DNA of 64,000 bases, taken from assembly GCA_947095535.1 (NCBI GenBank), contig OX352774.1, positions 37,836,496 to 37,900,495 on the forward strand, read 5' to 3'. Both the position numbers and the translations under genes were made by a program. The notes under the pieces are model-generated. The model was not told where the DNA came from and did no database searches. It was given only the letters and a program-made list of their open reading frames with translations. The DNA is from Poecilobothrus nobilitatus (Eukaryota; Arthropoda; Insecta; Diptera; Dolichopodidae). Below, in pieces: positions 37,491-51,400 of the stretch. The number at the start of each line of letters is the position of its first letter. The first letter of the stretch is position 1.

Positions 37491-38481
37491 CTGTTGTTAC
37501 TTGTAGTATATGCCCTAACACGTACTCTGTATAGTAGATCTACATGAAATGATCGCAATGTTAGTTATATTCCTTAAATAATAACACAGTTGTTGATTTC
37601 CTCACAGTTACTGAAAAATTATATTTAATTAAATAAATTTTGAAATTTCAACGGACCTTATAACTGGGATAACGATATCTTATTTATAGTCTAACTGCAG
37701 TATGTGTAGAAATGTATATACACAGAAATAGATTTTACAATCTGAAATAATATGATCCACTTGTTAAATTGAACATTTTAAATAATTTTTAAAATTGGGG
37801 AAAAAGCCATCTAATTAACTTAGTCTTTAAAATTCGTATTTCTATTCAAGTGAAACAATTAGATACTGCGGTAATAACAATTGAATGTAAATGGAATCTT
37901 AATGAAATTGCATTTTATTTTGATTCGTATCACAAACTTAACGAAAAATATAGTACTTGCAATACTAAAAATTGATTTAATTGGTTTTTTAAATCCTTGT
38001 GGATCCTTCACTGATTTTGGCAACCATACATTTATCATACGTACATATTATTAATGCCAGGTGAACAAAGCAAAGTGAAATTGTAAATATAATTTTTTTT
38101 CTGTTTTCTTATTTCATTTGCTTTTTATCTTTTTCATTTTTATTTTCTTTTCAACTAAAAAATCCTTTAAAAAGGATATTCTTTTAATCTAGTCTTTTCT
38201 ATAACAATTATTCGGGGTTATGCAAAATTTATTTCAGGAAAAACCCGAATCCTCAACCAAAAAAAAAAATGAAGATTTTTTTTTATTTTATTTGTGACTG
38301 CATTCCATTATCCTTACAACCTCGTTTATAAAATGTATATGTGTATAATTAGCTTTTTAGGTGAAATAATTGCATTCAGAGAGAAATAATTGCATTGTGA
38401 GTTAAAGTTAAAAACGAGGTGGTGAAAAAAAATTGACCTGGAAAATTTATTTGGTACGTTTTATGTGCTTTTCATTTTCTT
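37491..38481. other. A+T-rich DNA with no recognised gene
   Basis: No gene or known repeat was noticed. Confidence 0.4.
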
Positions 38482-40055
38482 TATACCGTACGATAAGGAT
38501 CGGGTATATTAAAATTGCTTCTCCGTTTGTAACACCTCGAAATAAGCTACCTAGATATACCTTCAAATGTATGGATCGGATCAGAAAAAAAATTTAAGTC
38601 GATTAAGTTTTGTCCGTCCGTCTGTCCGTCAGCAAGATAACTCAAAACCTAAGAAAGCCAGAGTCTTGAAATTAACACAAAATATTCTTACAACAATTTG
38701 TAGGTTCCCTATTTTTTTTGGTTGAGATCCGGCCAAAACTTTGCAAAATTCTTGACTCCTTTTATCTTCCAAATGGTTTAAGTTAGAAACTTGAAATTTT
38801 GAAAGAAGTTAGGCCTTTAAAAATAAGTATGAGTCATTTCAGAAAATATTTTTGTATTGCCGTTTTGTATTTTCGGAGATGTATGGGGTCAAAAACTGAA
38901 AAATTCCTTATTTTTGAACACTTGTAACTTAGGCACCTGTACACATTTTACTTCGGCCAGATATAAAAATTAAAGCTCCAGTAATATATAGTTTTACGTG
39001 TGTTAAAGATGTCTTTTAATTGTATAGGGCTCCAAAGTTACAGCCCCCCAAAATTGCAAAAAATCCCTATTTTCAAATGTATACATCTCAGGCTCTCCGT
39101 AGTAGTTTTACAATCTAAAAACACTAAAAGATCGCAAATTTTGTTATCTCCATAATGCAATATCAAAATTATGCAATATTTTGTAATTTACTATTTAAAT
39201 TTACCATTATGTGAAAACCACATTTTGCATGAAATTTCTTTTTTCATAACTCCGGCACGCTTTTAGATAGGAACCTGACATTTTGAGACAAGAAAGAACT
39301 TAGAATTAGTATAAGTTCCATTAGAAATTTTTTTTGTACCATCCCGTGTTTAAGAGCTATTAGGACTGAAAAATTTAAAATTTGCTATTTTTAGGCATCT
39401 ATAACTGAAGTACCTGTACAAAGTTTTCTTCGCCAAGATATAAAAATTAAAGCTACAGTAATATATTTTTACGTGTGTTAACGGTTTTTCTTAGTTGTAT
39501 AAATTTCCAGACTTACAGCCCCTCAAAATTCCAGAAAATCCTATTTTCACATTTTTTCATATTACTAAAAAACTTTTTAAATTTTCAAATTTTTGTGCAA
39601 GCCACAATTCTAAACAGTTTGTATCATCCTTTAGAAAACTGCCCTTTTAAAAACCGTTGGTTTACATTTAAATAAATAAAAAAATATAACGGTTGCTTGA
39701 AGAATTTATATTTATATGATATTAGTATACATACTTATATATGTCACTGATGAATGAATAATATATAATACATATGCTTAGTATAAATTGTTATACATTT
39801 TCCGCTTAGTATTAAATGGTACTATAGCATATTTGGAAGGTTAGAATTTGCTTTTGAAGAATGTAAACATATAGTTTGAATATATGTACAACCCATAGTT
39901 CTAGAAATTATAAAATTCACCCAAATTGTTTTAAAATACTAAAAAATTAAAAAAAAAAAAAAATTATAAGCAGAGTGACAGGTTATGAACATACTAACGG
40001 TTCGTACGGGTATCTAAGAGTTGACAAAGGCAACTGTATTCTTCCTCGTTTTTAT
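38482..40055 (+). mobile_element. 1.6-kb non-coding repeat family, copy C (diverged)
   Basis: It starts TATACCGTACGATAAGGATC (one base lost in the hairpin) and ends CAACTGTATTCTTCCTCGTT. It is more diverged than A, B and D, and its right half contains a block arrangement (39240-39660) shared with 25440-25670 and 46740-47030. A short inverted echo of its end, AAACGAGGAAGAATAT, follows at 40059-40074. Confidence 0.85.
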
Positions 40056-42224
40056 ACAAACGAGGAAGAATATGATGGATATGAAATTTAGTCTTTAGAA
40101 AAATAAAAATTAATTTAAAGGGAAAAAAAATTATAGTTGAATAAGATGAAGAAAAAAAAATGTATGTATGTATGTGATATGCTGTTCTAATTAACTTATG
40201 TTAGACCATATATCATTTTAAAGTTGATAGAACGTGATGTTTAAAATTTGGTTAATGTTAAAGCAAAATTACAAAAACACAAAAAAAACATGAACTTGCA
40301 ATATTGGACTTTGTTTAAAGATTAATTATCTGCTTAAATGATAGCTGCGGTTTTTTTTTTGTTTTGGTTAAATTATCAATTTAAAATCTCAATTTAAAGC
40401 AATTAGAATTAAAATTATTTTAGGGAATTGTAAAAAATTTTGAATTTTTTAATTCTTGTTATTATTTCATTTCAAATTATTTGATTTATTTTTTTAAGTT
40501 TTTTTTTTTTAATTTTAAGGTGCGCATACACTAATCAATTTTTTCAGAAGAGAAACTGTGAATCGCTTAATTAAAGTGGATAAAAAGTATTGAATAAAAT
40601 AAAATTAAGGTATAGGTGACATTCCTACAAATCTTAAACCTATATTTAGTCCATAAAAGAATGTTAGTAGTACTAAAGATCCCATAACTTATTATTTGGT
40701 AACAGGTTCAACTGTTTAGAAAACGGTTCCTAAATTATCTCATATAGGATTAAATTTACTTAGTTTATAAATCAGTTTTTAAACAAGTTTAATAGCATTT
40801 GGTGCGTATTATATATATAAAAAGTATTGAAATCAGAAAAAATATTAACATATTTTTGACATTTTAGACGTATTTAATTTTAGAAAAGCCATCTTTAGAA
40901 AATTATTTATTTGTTTGATTATGTGTTTATTATGCGTTTGAACGTCCTATTCATAACGTTACAACCTTTTCTATACTTTATTTAACGATCAAAAGTTTCC
41001 ATCTAAAATAAAGTTAAATGTACTGTGATAGCTTAAAACTATTTTCACTTAAGTAAATAAATTAAAGCAAACGATTTATAATGTTTATCGAACTGCTAAT
41101 GATTTAATATCAAGTACTAGTGTAGATTCAATAACCAGAAATTAAGGATTTAATTTAAAAATAAAAAAGAGCAATAGCTTAAGTTAACGAATATCAATCT
41201 GTAAATGTCCTATTAAAATTAAAGAGAAACTCGGGAAATGGATATAATACTTTTAGCAATTGAAATTTTAGATTACATATTTCAATATAAGAAAAGATTA
41301 TTAGGTATTAGGGAAAGGCTTCAGATTTTTGGCGGACATAATAATTTTTAAAACTAAAGGCTCAAAAAATAACAAAAAAGAAAAAAAGTAAAACAAATAG
41401 GGAAAACATAATTTGCAAGTTAAAATTAATTATTTATGGTAGTGAAAAATTACTATCTTATTTTTTCTTAATTTAATATAATTTAACTTTTTATTTAATT
41501 TTTTTTTTTTTCCTTGCCACTCAAGGAAATCCACTAAATCATTTATTATTCATATGTACTTGACTAAGTTTCAGTTTCTCGAATCATTAGTTTTACTAAG
41601 CCGTTGATTACTCAGCTATAGCTATTATGCAAGACTGTGACAGGTAAACATTTCTTTTATTTCTACGCCATCTATAAATTATCTTATACAAGAATTATGT
41701 TTTTATTATTATTTTATTATATATATTATAATATGATCTGATATGATATTAATTATAAGATATATAATATACTTTTTTTTTCTTTATTTAATTATATATT
41801 AAAAAAAAATTTATATTATTTTTTATTAATCTATAAGATGCAGCCGAGGTTTGAATCCGAGACTTTTCCAATGACCTTAACATATACCTTAATTTGTCTT
41901 CTAATTCTTTTAATCTTTTAGAGTACATTGATGGTAAGCAATATCAGCAATATGCAATTTATATCAGATAAGTTATATCATAAGCTCAATATACCTAATA
42001 TCGAAAAAAATGTCAAAATATATTCTGCAGCGTTTTTATAACAACCAAAAATATTACAGCTACTTATATGCACTTTAGACAAGAAGATACATAATAAAAA
42101 AATTTTTTTAAAGGAAGTAAATGTAACATATAGAAAACACAATATATTTACAGTAGAATCTCTTTTTGTAGTTTTACATAATTTCAGTTTAAAATTAACA
42201 AAACATAACTGTAAAATATGCTTC
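40056..42224. other. A+T-rich DNA with no recognised gene
   Basis: Nothing was recognised beyond a short (TATG)n run near 40155. Confidence 0.45.
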
Positions 42225-42395
42225 AATTTTTCTTATTAAATATATATGTATATATATATATATATATATGTATATCCAACAACAGTTTAAATATTAATAA
42301 TTATGATTATTATAGTCTCATCATATTCATTCATCCATATCAATAATATATGATATATATATATATATATATATATTATAATATATTATAATAGG

Positions 42396-42441
<46 letters not shown>

Positions 42442-42737
42442 TATGTAATATTATTTGAATCAAAAGTAAATCCCTTTTAATTTTCTTGCAAAGTTGATTT
42501 TAACGAGCTATATGCACATTAGGAAAAAAAAAAAAATTTAAAATGATGCAACCAAGTATGAAATTTTAATAAGTAAAAAAGAGATGGAAATAAAAAAGAA
42601 AGAAAACATTTGAGAAAAAGGTAAAATCATCATCATAATCATGATCAAAGTTAAATTTTACTTAATGTCACAAAAAAAAAAAAAAAAAATTTTTTTCTCT
42701 GAAAAGAAAATTTTAAAAAGTAATAATATATATATAT

Positions 42738-42773
<36 letters not shown>

Positions 42774-42775
42774 AT
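42225..42775. repeat. Cluster of (TA)n microsatellites
   Basis: Long alternating AT tracts occupy about 42240-42270, 42352-42440 and 42725-42770, separated by ordinary A+T-rich DNA. Confidence 0.9.
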
Positions 42776-43989
42776 ACATATATACATATATTAATATGTC
42801 TACCTATAATGTATTAATCTACATAAAAGATATATTGTTAAAAAAAAAAAAATTCTTTTTAAATTTTATCTTTTACAATTTACAATTTACATTTGAAATT
42901 TTCATTTTTCCAAAAAAAAAAAAAATATGATGAGCAGATATTTGTATAATATTTAATAAAAAAAAAACATTTCAGTTTTTTTAGAATAAAATATCTTTAG
43001 ATAAATGCAAAAGAATAGAATTAAACTGGAAAAATTTTGGATAATTTTCTAGGAATAAAAATCAAAATATAAAATTTTTTATATTTAACAAAATAACAAA
43101 TTTTTTTAAAATGTATTTTAACACTTTATGCCATATCCATGTTATATTTTCTAAAAATTTTTAATAAAAATATAACATTTAAAAAAAAAAAAGAGTTTGA
43201 GGATTTAAAAAAAAAAACTATACATAATATGGAGATCCCATAAAGGCATAAAAGAATAATAATGATAAATAAATATAATTTTGATAGAGGCGAAGAAAAT
43301 TGAAGGACAACTTTTAAATTTAAAGAATATATACTTTCTATGACATTTAAAGACCTCGTTATTCCTAATATATTAATTGAAAATAATATATTTTTTCTCT
43401 TAATTAAATGAAATTTCAATGGGTATATTATGATATTTTTTTGTTTGATTGGTATCGAGATCAACCACTAGAATATAATGAAATTGATCAAAACTTTTAA
43501 TTATTAATCGGTTGAAAACAATTATATCAAACATTTCATAATAATCATTCCTGTGTATGTTTCATAAAAAAATTTATTGATGTATTTGATTTTATCTAAA
43601 ACAATATCAACATCAACTAACCAATAGCTTGTCAAAATTGAGAATGTAAATTAAAGCCATAATGGCTTTATTTCTCATTCAAATACGAAATAAAATCATA
43701 ACATCGATTTCTTCGCGTATATAACTTTCTCATTTTTTACGAATAAAAGCAATTTAAAATATATGAAAAATTTATTCAAAAACATTAATTCTTTAGTGGG
43801 GGTTTGAAAGCAAGAATCTCCATTATTTTAAATGGCTTGTTGTTAAAATACGAATCTAAAAGAGAATAATTAAGACAGCCTTTTTAGTTTATTGCAAAAT
43901 TAGGATTTATGTATGTATTATATATTTGCAAGATTCCGAGTTTGGAGGGATTTTATTGTTGGTTATAAAATCATGGTTGTCCCTTTTAC
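42776..43989. other. A+T-rich DNA with no recognised gene
   Basis: A 112-codon open frame at 43464-43126 on the minus strand is I/L/F/K-rich and looks like chance. Confidence 0.45.
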
Positions 43990-44225
43990 CAGAATATACA
44001 CATATGGTGAGTGAACAAAATTCCGCGAGGAGGCGTTTTAGAGTTGAATTTAAAATCAGGGTATTACCTTTTTTCTAAAATATTTCTAATTAAATTTAAA
44101 TTAATTTATCGCGACATTTTGTCTGCTACATTTTCTTCCGCGATATTTTGTCCTACAACATTATACGTAGTATGTCTATTTAATAAAAATCATAGACAAA
44201 AATTAATAATTATTATTGTTTACAC
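43990..44225 (+). repeat. Dispersed repeat with CGACATTTTGTC motifs (copy 2)
   Basis: It matches the minus strand of 16070-16290. The run of GCGACATTTTGTCTGCTAC, then GCGATATTTTGTCCTACAAC shows the short internal repeats. Confidence 0.65.
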
Positions 44226-44396
44226 AAATTAAATTAAAGGAAATAACGCCATATTAATAAAAATAAAGTCGAGTCGTTTTCTCTTCCAGTTTTCTGCGGT
44301 AACATTTAAATTTTCTTTATATTGCTAAAATAGTTTTTTTTTTTATGTATTAGTACAATAGTTTTTCCTCATTCACCTTTTTAAGAAGTACATATT

Positions 44397-44461
44397 TCAA
44401 CAAAATATCTTTGTTATAAATATATCAATGGGGTATCAACAAAATATCTTTGTTATAAATA
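44397..44461 (+). repeat. 26-bp direct duplication, 39-bp period
   Basis: TCAACAAAATATCTTTGTTA followed by TAAATA occurs at 44397-44422 and 44436-44461. It contains the near-palindrome ACAAAATATCTTTGT. The rest of 44226-44916 holds no recognised gene. Confidence 0.9.
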
Positions 44462-44916
44462 ATTCAAAATAAGACTCAAGTTTTAAATCACTATTTTCAC
44501 TTGGGACTTGATAGCCATTGTAGAAAATTAGGAAACACAAATGCTTTTTTTTATGCTATTTAAGCGTCATCTATTATTTGGTGCAAGTAGTAATTACAAA
44601 AAAAAAATATACAGAAATTTTTATTTAATTTAAATATAACAGAGTCTACTCAGATGATTATTTTGAATCTAATGTGTCTTAAAATAAAAATCATGAATAT
44701 TGAATGTATCTGTTTCATTGTCTGATCATTTGAGGTCAATCACAATCTGAGGTCATTTTCTGAACATGAATGGATCAGTTGAAAATGAAGTATGACAATA
44801 AAGTCTAAAATAAAAAACCGTTTCTTAAATATGAAATTATTTTATTTTAAAACAAAAACAAGATTAAAAAAAATTACATATTTTAAAATTAATATAAAAA
44901 TGTAAAATGTATAAAT

Positions 44917-44922
44917 TTTATT
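44917..44922 (-). promoter_or_regulatory. Possible polyadenylation signal of the CLN3-like gene
   Basis: AATAAA on the minus strand begins within the stop codon of exon 5. Others follow in the next 100 bases, as expected by chance in DNA this A-rich, so the assignment is weak. Confidence 0.3.
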
Positions 44923-45419
44923 TACCAAAACAAATCATTTCCTTCGTTATTCTTTTTTTGTTCTGTATATTTAGAACACATTTCATTTTTTTTAAATTTA
45001 CATTGTTGAAAATCTATTGCATGTTCAACAATAAGTATAATAATGGCGGCTAGTAATTGAGCAATAGTATACATTTCACTTAATATAATAAGTTCACCAG
45101 ATTTTTGTAGTGGTCTACTTAATGATTTATGAATTATTAATGCATTATATGCAACATTAAAAGTAATACCACTTAAAAATCCCAAAAAAAAAAATATACA
45201 AGATAATATTTTAAAATTCATTTGTTTAAAGAAAACAAATCCTATAATGAGAACTGTTCCATTTATTACTGCTATACACCATAATATACGCATCGATAAT
45301 TTTAAATAATGTTCAAATAGTCCTAATAAACGACCGATTGCTAACCCACAAAAATATATTGATATAAATAACATAAAGTCATCAATTTCATCAACTGGAT
45401 CATATTTAAACATCTGAGA
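44922..45419 (-). CDS. CLN3-like gene, exon 5 (last exon, stop codon)
   Basis: The acceptor TTTTTAG precedes SQMFKYDPVDEIDDFMLFISIYFCG. The exon carries four or five hydrophobic segments and the GFLSGITFNVAYNAL segment, which sits where CLN3 has GLLGGAAYVNTF. The tail is short, polar and lysine-rich and ends DLFW. Joining exon 4 directly to exon 5 gives about the same spacing as human CLN3, so no missing exon is needed in the 3.4-kb intron. The stop TAA at 44924-44922 overlaps an AATAAA signal. Confidence 0.8.
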   Translation of the reverse strand, partial: SQMFKYDPVDEIDDFMLFISIYFCGLAIGRLLGLFEHYLKLSMRILWCIAVINGTVLIIGFVFFKQMNFKILSCIFFFLGFLSGITFNVAYNALIIHKSLSRPLQKSGELIILSEMYTIAQLLAAIIILIVEHAIDFQQCKFKKNEMCSKYTEQKKNNEGNDLFW

Positions 45420-48400
45420 CTAAAAACAAGAAAAAAATATGTAATTTTATGAATTTAATAACTTATTAATTTAATAATTTTAATATGTAAAGATATAATT
45501 TGTATTTGAACTGAAGGTGTTCATTTTTAAACTCGTATGGACATATTCCAACTAATAAGTATATATATTGTATTTGTTCACGATAGAATTCTAGGACAAT
45601 TTAGCTATGCACATCCGCCCGCCAATAACTCAAAAAATAATGGAGCTGGGATTCAGAAATTTATTTTCATGTAAATGCGAGTCAACAATTAAAATTGAAC
45701 AAGTTCGATCAATAAATTTGAGTACCTGCTCGAACAACATTTTTTTTTATATGAGGATAAATTATTGTCTAATTAAGTTAGATATCTAAACTTTTGTCAA
45801 ATCAAGTTAAGCTTTATGCTAACGACTTCTGTAAAATGTGATTTGTCTTACCGAACAGTTTTAGGTAGCTGTATAATTTATGTTTTTTAGCTGCATAATT
45901 TATGCTGCAAAATTTTAGACCAAATGTTTTATAAAAGCTATTAATTTGTATAGCAATAATTTCTCTGAAGTTTGGTTTGTTTAGTGTAACGGAGTCGAAT
46001 ATCTGTTATGCAACTTCGAAATGTGCTTGATATAATATCTTAGTAAATAATTAGGTTGCATATATCTTCAATTTTCTAAAAAATGTTTGAATTTTCTGGA
46101 AATAACAAATAATATATGTATGTATTATGTTTGTGCAGATATGCTAGAATTGACATCGTCAACTCTACCCTCTTCGGAGTTTTTTATTAACATTATCACG
46201 CTATTTCCTATTGTGCCACTATTATCACCCTAGTCGCATAAGACGAATAGAATGTTGAAACCATTTATGTAAGATACTGAAATTTTCAAATAGACGCAAA
46301 TGCAATGCCAAATTTATAATGATACCACACGTATGTAAGACTTTACCTGCGACATGGGAGTCTTTATTCAATCACTTCAAAATCTTCGTATAATTAATAT
46401 TCCTTTTTAGTACATTTCCAAGAAAATTTTGAAAAAATGTGCCTATTAGTTTCACTCTGTCCGTCCGTCCATCTGCTTGCCGTCCGTCTGCCTGCCGTCC
46501 GTCTGCCTGTTTACAAAACTTCTACACCGTTAAATATAGAGAAAAAAAATTTCAACCATAGGTAGGTCTCATAAAAAAATTAAACTTTTTCATATAGCCC
46601 TATCCATCAGGAAACTACAGCCCCTCAAACTTTGAAAAAGCCCTATTTTTGAATGCGTATATTTCATGTTCCGCTTAACATTTTTTCAATCTGAAAAAGT
46701 CGTTCGACAGGAATGTTTTTTTTTTTTTATAAGATAACGGGGGCGTTATTAGCTATTAGAGCTTAACAATAGAAAATTTGCTATTTTAAACATCTGTAAC
46801 TTAGGGACCTGTACACAGTAATATGTTTTTACGTGTATTAAAGAGTTTTCTTAGTTATATAGGGTTCCGGATTTACAGCCTCCCAAAATTCCAGAAAAGT
46901 CCTATTTTCACATTTTTCATATTACTAAAAAACTTCTTTAATTTTCAAATTTTTGTGCAAGCCACAATTCTAAACAATTTGTACTGTCTTTTGGAAAAGT
47001 GTGCTATTAAAAACCGTTGGTTTTTAAATAAATAAAAAAATATAACGGTTGCTTGAAGAATTTATATTTATATTATATTAGTATACATACTTATATAACT
47101 TATGTTTATTTACATATCGTATATGTCACTGATGAATGAATGATATATAATACATATGTATAGTATAAATTATTATACATTTGCCGCTTATTATTAAATG
47201 GTATTTAGCATATTTGGAAAACTTTTTGATTGGCAATCGTTATGTGGAATGTTAGAATTTGCTTTTGAAGAATGTATAAACATATAGTTTGAACATATGT
47301 ACAACTCATAGTTCTAGAAATTATAAAATTCACCCAAATTATTTTAAAATACTAAAAAATTAAAAAAATAACATTATAAGCAGAGAGACAGGCTATGAAC
47401 ATACTAACGGTTCGTACGGATACCTAAAAGTTGAAAAAGGCGACTGTATTCTTCCTCGTTTTAAATTAAAATAACTCAGTGTCCGTGCGCACGATAACTC
47501 AAAAAATAAAGAAGCTAGGAGGCTGAAATTTTTTTTACGTCACTTTTGCAAAATTGTTAGTTTTGCCATTTAAGTCCAGCATTTTCGGCCACCGGGTTCA
47601 AGTAGTTGCCATACAACTTCTTTCTTTGAATGGAAATAACTCAGTGTCTATTCAAAGTAGGTATCTGAAATTTTGCAAATGATGATCAAGTTTTATGGCA
47701 ACAACTTCTGTAAAATTTGGTTGTGATGGTACGACAGGTTCGGGTAGCTGCCATTTAAATAAAAATAAATCAGTGTCTACTGAAGCTTGGAACCTGAAAT
47801 TTAGTAAAGAGGTGTCGATTTACATGCCAACAACTTTTGCAAAATTTAGTTGGTCTAAAGCAGCCAGTTTAGGCTTCTTGCACCTCTTAGAACTTAATGA
47901 AGTTAGGGGTCTGAAATCTTACAAATGATGATCCAGTTTTATGGTAACAACTTCTGTAAAATTTAGTTCTGCTGGTGCAACTAGTTCAGGTAGCTGCCGT
48001 GCAACTTCTCTTTTTAAATGAAAATAACTCAGTGTCTATTTAAGGTAGCTATCTGAAATTTAGTGAAAAGGTGTCGAGTTACATGCCTAAAACTTTTGCA
48101 AAATTTGATTGTTCTAAAGCAGCCGGTTCAGGCTTCTTGTATTTCTTGGAACTTGAAGCTAGGCGCAATAGATTCGGGTAGCTGTCATACAACTCCACAA
48201 TTTACATAAATATATCTCTGTAGTTAACGTCGGTACTAAAACATCTGAATGTTTTTAAAAGATGATCAAGTTTTATAGAAACAGGATATATTACGTTCAT
48301 ACGGGTATCCCAGAGATGACACAGTCTACTCTACTGCACTCATCCTCTTTTCTATTATAAAATTAACTGAGTGCTTACATTTTTTTACTGCAGGGACCAA

Positions 48401-51400
48401 GTAGGAGTCGGAAATTATTTTAATGTTGTGAAAACAAAGTCTACATTTTCAAAAATACTTGCAAATATTTTCAACGTTTTTTCAAGAAATCTCTGCAATT
48501 AATTAATAGAATTTGGAGATGACGAAGAAAAACTTAAAACCAAGAGCTACTTTTTTTACAAAATTTGGTTTACAAAAAATACAATATAAAATATGAATAA
48601 TATAAACCAAACAAATATTTTCATTGTTGAAATGATAAATTTCATAGATAGGTACATCAAATGACGCGATTAACTTTCGTATAATTTTGCTCGAGAGAAG
48701 AATCGAGAGAAGACTTTCGTTTTAGAGAAAAATTGTGTATATATTATTTTTATAAATATTTGAAAAAGTCTTTGATTAACGACTTAACGATTTAAATAAT
48801 TTAAATTTTTTACAGATTACTTACATTATAAATCATTCCAAGATGTCCCATTAAAAATATTAAAAATGCTGGAATTAAAATTTTCCATTTTGTTTGATAT
48901 ATTTCTAATTTTTCTTTTAATGTAAATGGTGGCCATTGATAATTATGATTTATATACCTACCAAGTTTATTACGATGTGTTCTAGCATTTTTTTTTGATT
49001 TCCAACTATCCATTCTAAATTGATTAATTTTTAATGTATGTTTAATTATATAAATATGTGTAATATATTGAAATGAAACTTTTATAGCTAAAAAAATATA
49101 AAAATATTCAATAGTTATCGATGAACCATAAATAAATGTAATTAACACAACAAAAAGTGCTGGTGATACATCTGATGCAATTGCAAATCCTTCACTTTCA
49201 TAACTATTATGAAAAAAATAAAAAATTAAATAAAATTTAATTAATATTAAAAATTTTTTTTGGTAGGTACCCAATAAAATATTGTCCATATTGTAAGTAT
49301 AAAGATTCTTGAATTGCATAACTGAAAGCTATACAACCAATTCCAGTACAGATAAAATAAGGGTTATAAGAAAATAATAAATTTACTCCCAAAATTTCAT
49401 AAATATGTGATGCAAAAAGACGTGCCCTAAAAAGGGAAAAAAATCTTACTCAATTAATAAAAAAATTACTCAACATTATTATATCTTATTTTAGACTACA
49501 AAGATCATTTTCGATTTCCTTATTTGAAAATTTTAAAATATGATAACCAAGTGATAGATCAATTTAGTCGAATGTTACAGATAAAATGAGAATTATAATA
49601 AACAGAACCAAATTATATTTAATTAAACTTAAATTATAAGATCAATCATAATTTCCGACTACCAGACCATTGTAGCGTCTTCCAAGCGGAAATTATGGCA
49701 ATCCAAGAAGCTTTGACTCTGCTGAATAGAAGTGTTTTAACTGTAAAGCAAATACGCATTTTGTCAGATAGTCAGGCGGCGTTAAAATCTTTGGAATCAA
49801 CATATACAATGTCGAAGACGTAATAAACTGTCGAAAACTTCTTAATGAGATGACCAGGCAGTTTAGCATTCAGCTTTGCGGGGTACCAGGTCATCGAAGA
49901 ATTTTGGGAAATGAAAAAGCTGATGAATTTGCAAGAATTGGTACAATCTAACAAGTCCTGCTGGACAAGGTAAGACTATCTATAAAGATATCTATAAACA
50001 CGCAAAACGTTACTTCGAAAGAAAATAACGGATATGGTAAATACCAAATGTTCCAACTCAACCCCGTGCAATATGACAAGATTGATATGGCCCAAAACCC
50101 ATTTATGACGATCCAATGATCTGGTTTTTCTTAAAAGGGCAGATATTGGAATGTCAGTGGGAATAATCGCCGGTCACTGTCTAATAGGGAAGCATGACTT
50201 GGCTTATCCGCAATGGTAGACCATTGTAGAGCCTGCAAAGATGAGGACGAAGAGGAAACGACTGTTCATCTCCTTTGTGAGATGCCCATGCCCAGCCTTG
50301 TCGGCAAAAAGGTACACCCATTTAGGGCAATATTTCTTCAACAACCTTAGCGATCTAACAGGTAAAAATGTGAAGAGCATTCTTCGCTTTGCAAAAAGGT
50401 GAAATTGTTTTTAACGAATGAGATAGAAAAGTTTCTATGTGGTATCACAATGGACCAAATACGGTCTAAGTGTGCCTTTTCGGCAGCCACCTTAACATAA
50501 CTTAACTTATAACACTATTCGCAGTATTAGTTTATAATAAGTTAGAATAGGAAAAAAAAAATTAATTTAAAATTTATTTTAATTTGTTTGTGATTGAATA
50601 GACAAAATTGTAGTAAATTTTATACGATTGAATATGCAAATATTTGAAATATATTTCTGAGAATATTTTAATTCTTTAAAGTTGGATAAACTGACATAGA
50701 ATTAAACGTACGTACAATATTTTATTTAATTTTGAATTTTTTTTTAATTCCTTAGCTTTTTTTTAAGTTCATGGTATATATAGCTTAAAACAAAGATTAA
50801 GTTACTCACTTTTGCCTAATAAAGAACTATTTATCTATACCTTAAATTAATAAATTATGTAGGTTTTGCAAACAAATTATTGATCTTAGACGAAACCAGA
50901 CTGCCTAAAGCACTGAACAAATAAGGATTGTAATTTTCCCTTACTTTCAAATAATATAGCGTGTGATTTGAAACTGAAAACAACTTTGAAACACAAATAA
51001 TGACTATATTTCATTTGAGTGTATTTCATTTGATATTATTTCACTTTACTATATTCCATTACACTGTATTTCTTTTAACTGAATTTTATTTGTAACCAAC
51101 TGTAAGATCCCCTCCACATATCAAATGATAATACAATCAACTTGCAAAAAATACAGTCAAATGACACTACAGCTAAATGGAATACAGGCATAAGATAAGC
51201 TCCCATATTATTTTAATTTGATTTAAAATAACTTTAAATAATTTAAAGGTTTGTATTTTAAAGCTGGGAATAGGCTTAAATTAGCAAATTTATAAGGCAC
51301 TGAGATATTTTACACCAATGCCGTCTATACACCATATATTCTAATAAAAAAATCTGTTTTATTATTTTGTAATATATACAATAAGTATGCAATTACTATT

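Noticed and set aside
42225..42775. (TA)n cluster as a replication origin or matrix-attachment site
   Set aside because: The sequence shows only simple repeats. Nothing specific supports either role.
43126..43464. 112-residue hydrophobic ORF
   Set aside because: Composition is only I, L, F, K and S from A+T-rich DNA, with no exon context, splice partners or family likeness.
47695..47928. 77-residue ORF with a natural-looking composition
   Set aside because: It is one stretch of the 130-bp tandem array, and neighbouring units break the frame.
45420..48824. Search for a missing exon between exons 4 and 5
   Set aside because: The first alignment suggested a gap, but realignment shows equal spacing to CLN3, and the intron is filled by repeats.
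48810..49319. Taking the whole 169-codon frame as a single-exon gene
   Set aside because: Its N-terminal part crosses a 67-bp intron. The frame upstream of 49203 is low-complexity, while the correct exon 3 frame encodes the expected CLN3-like segment.
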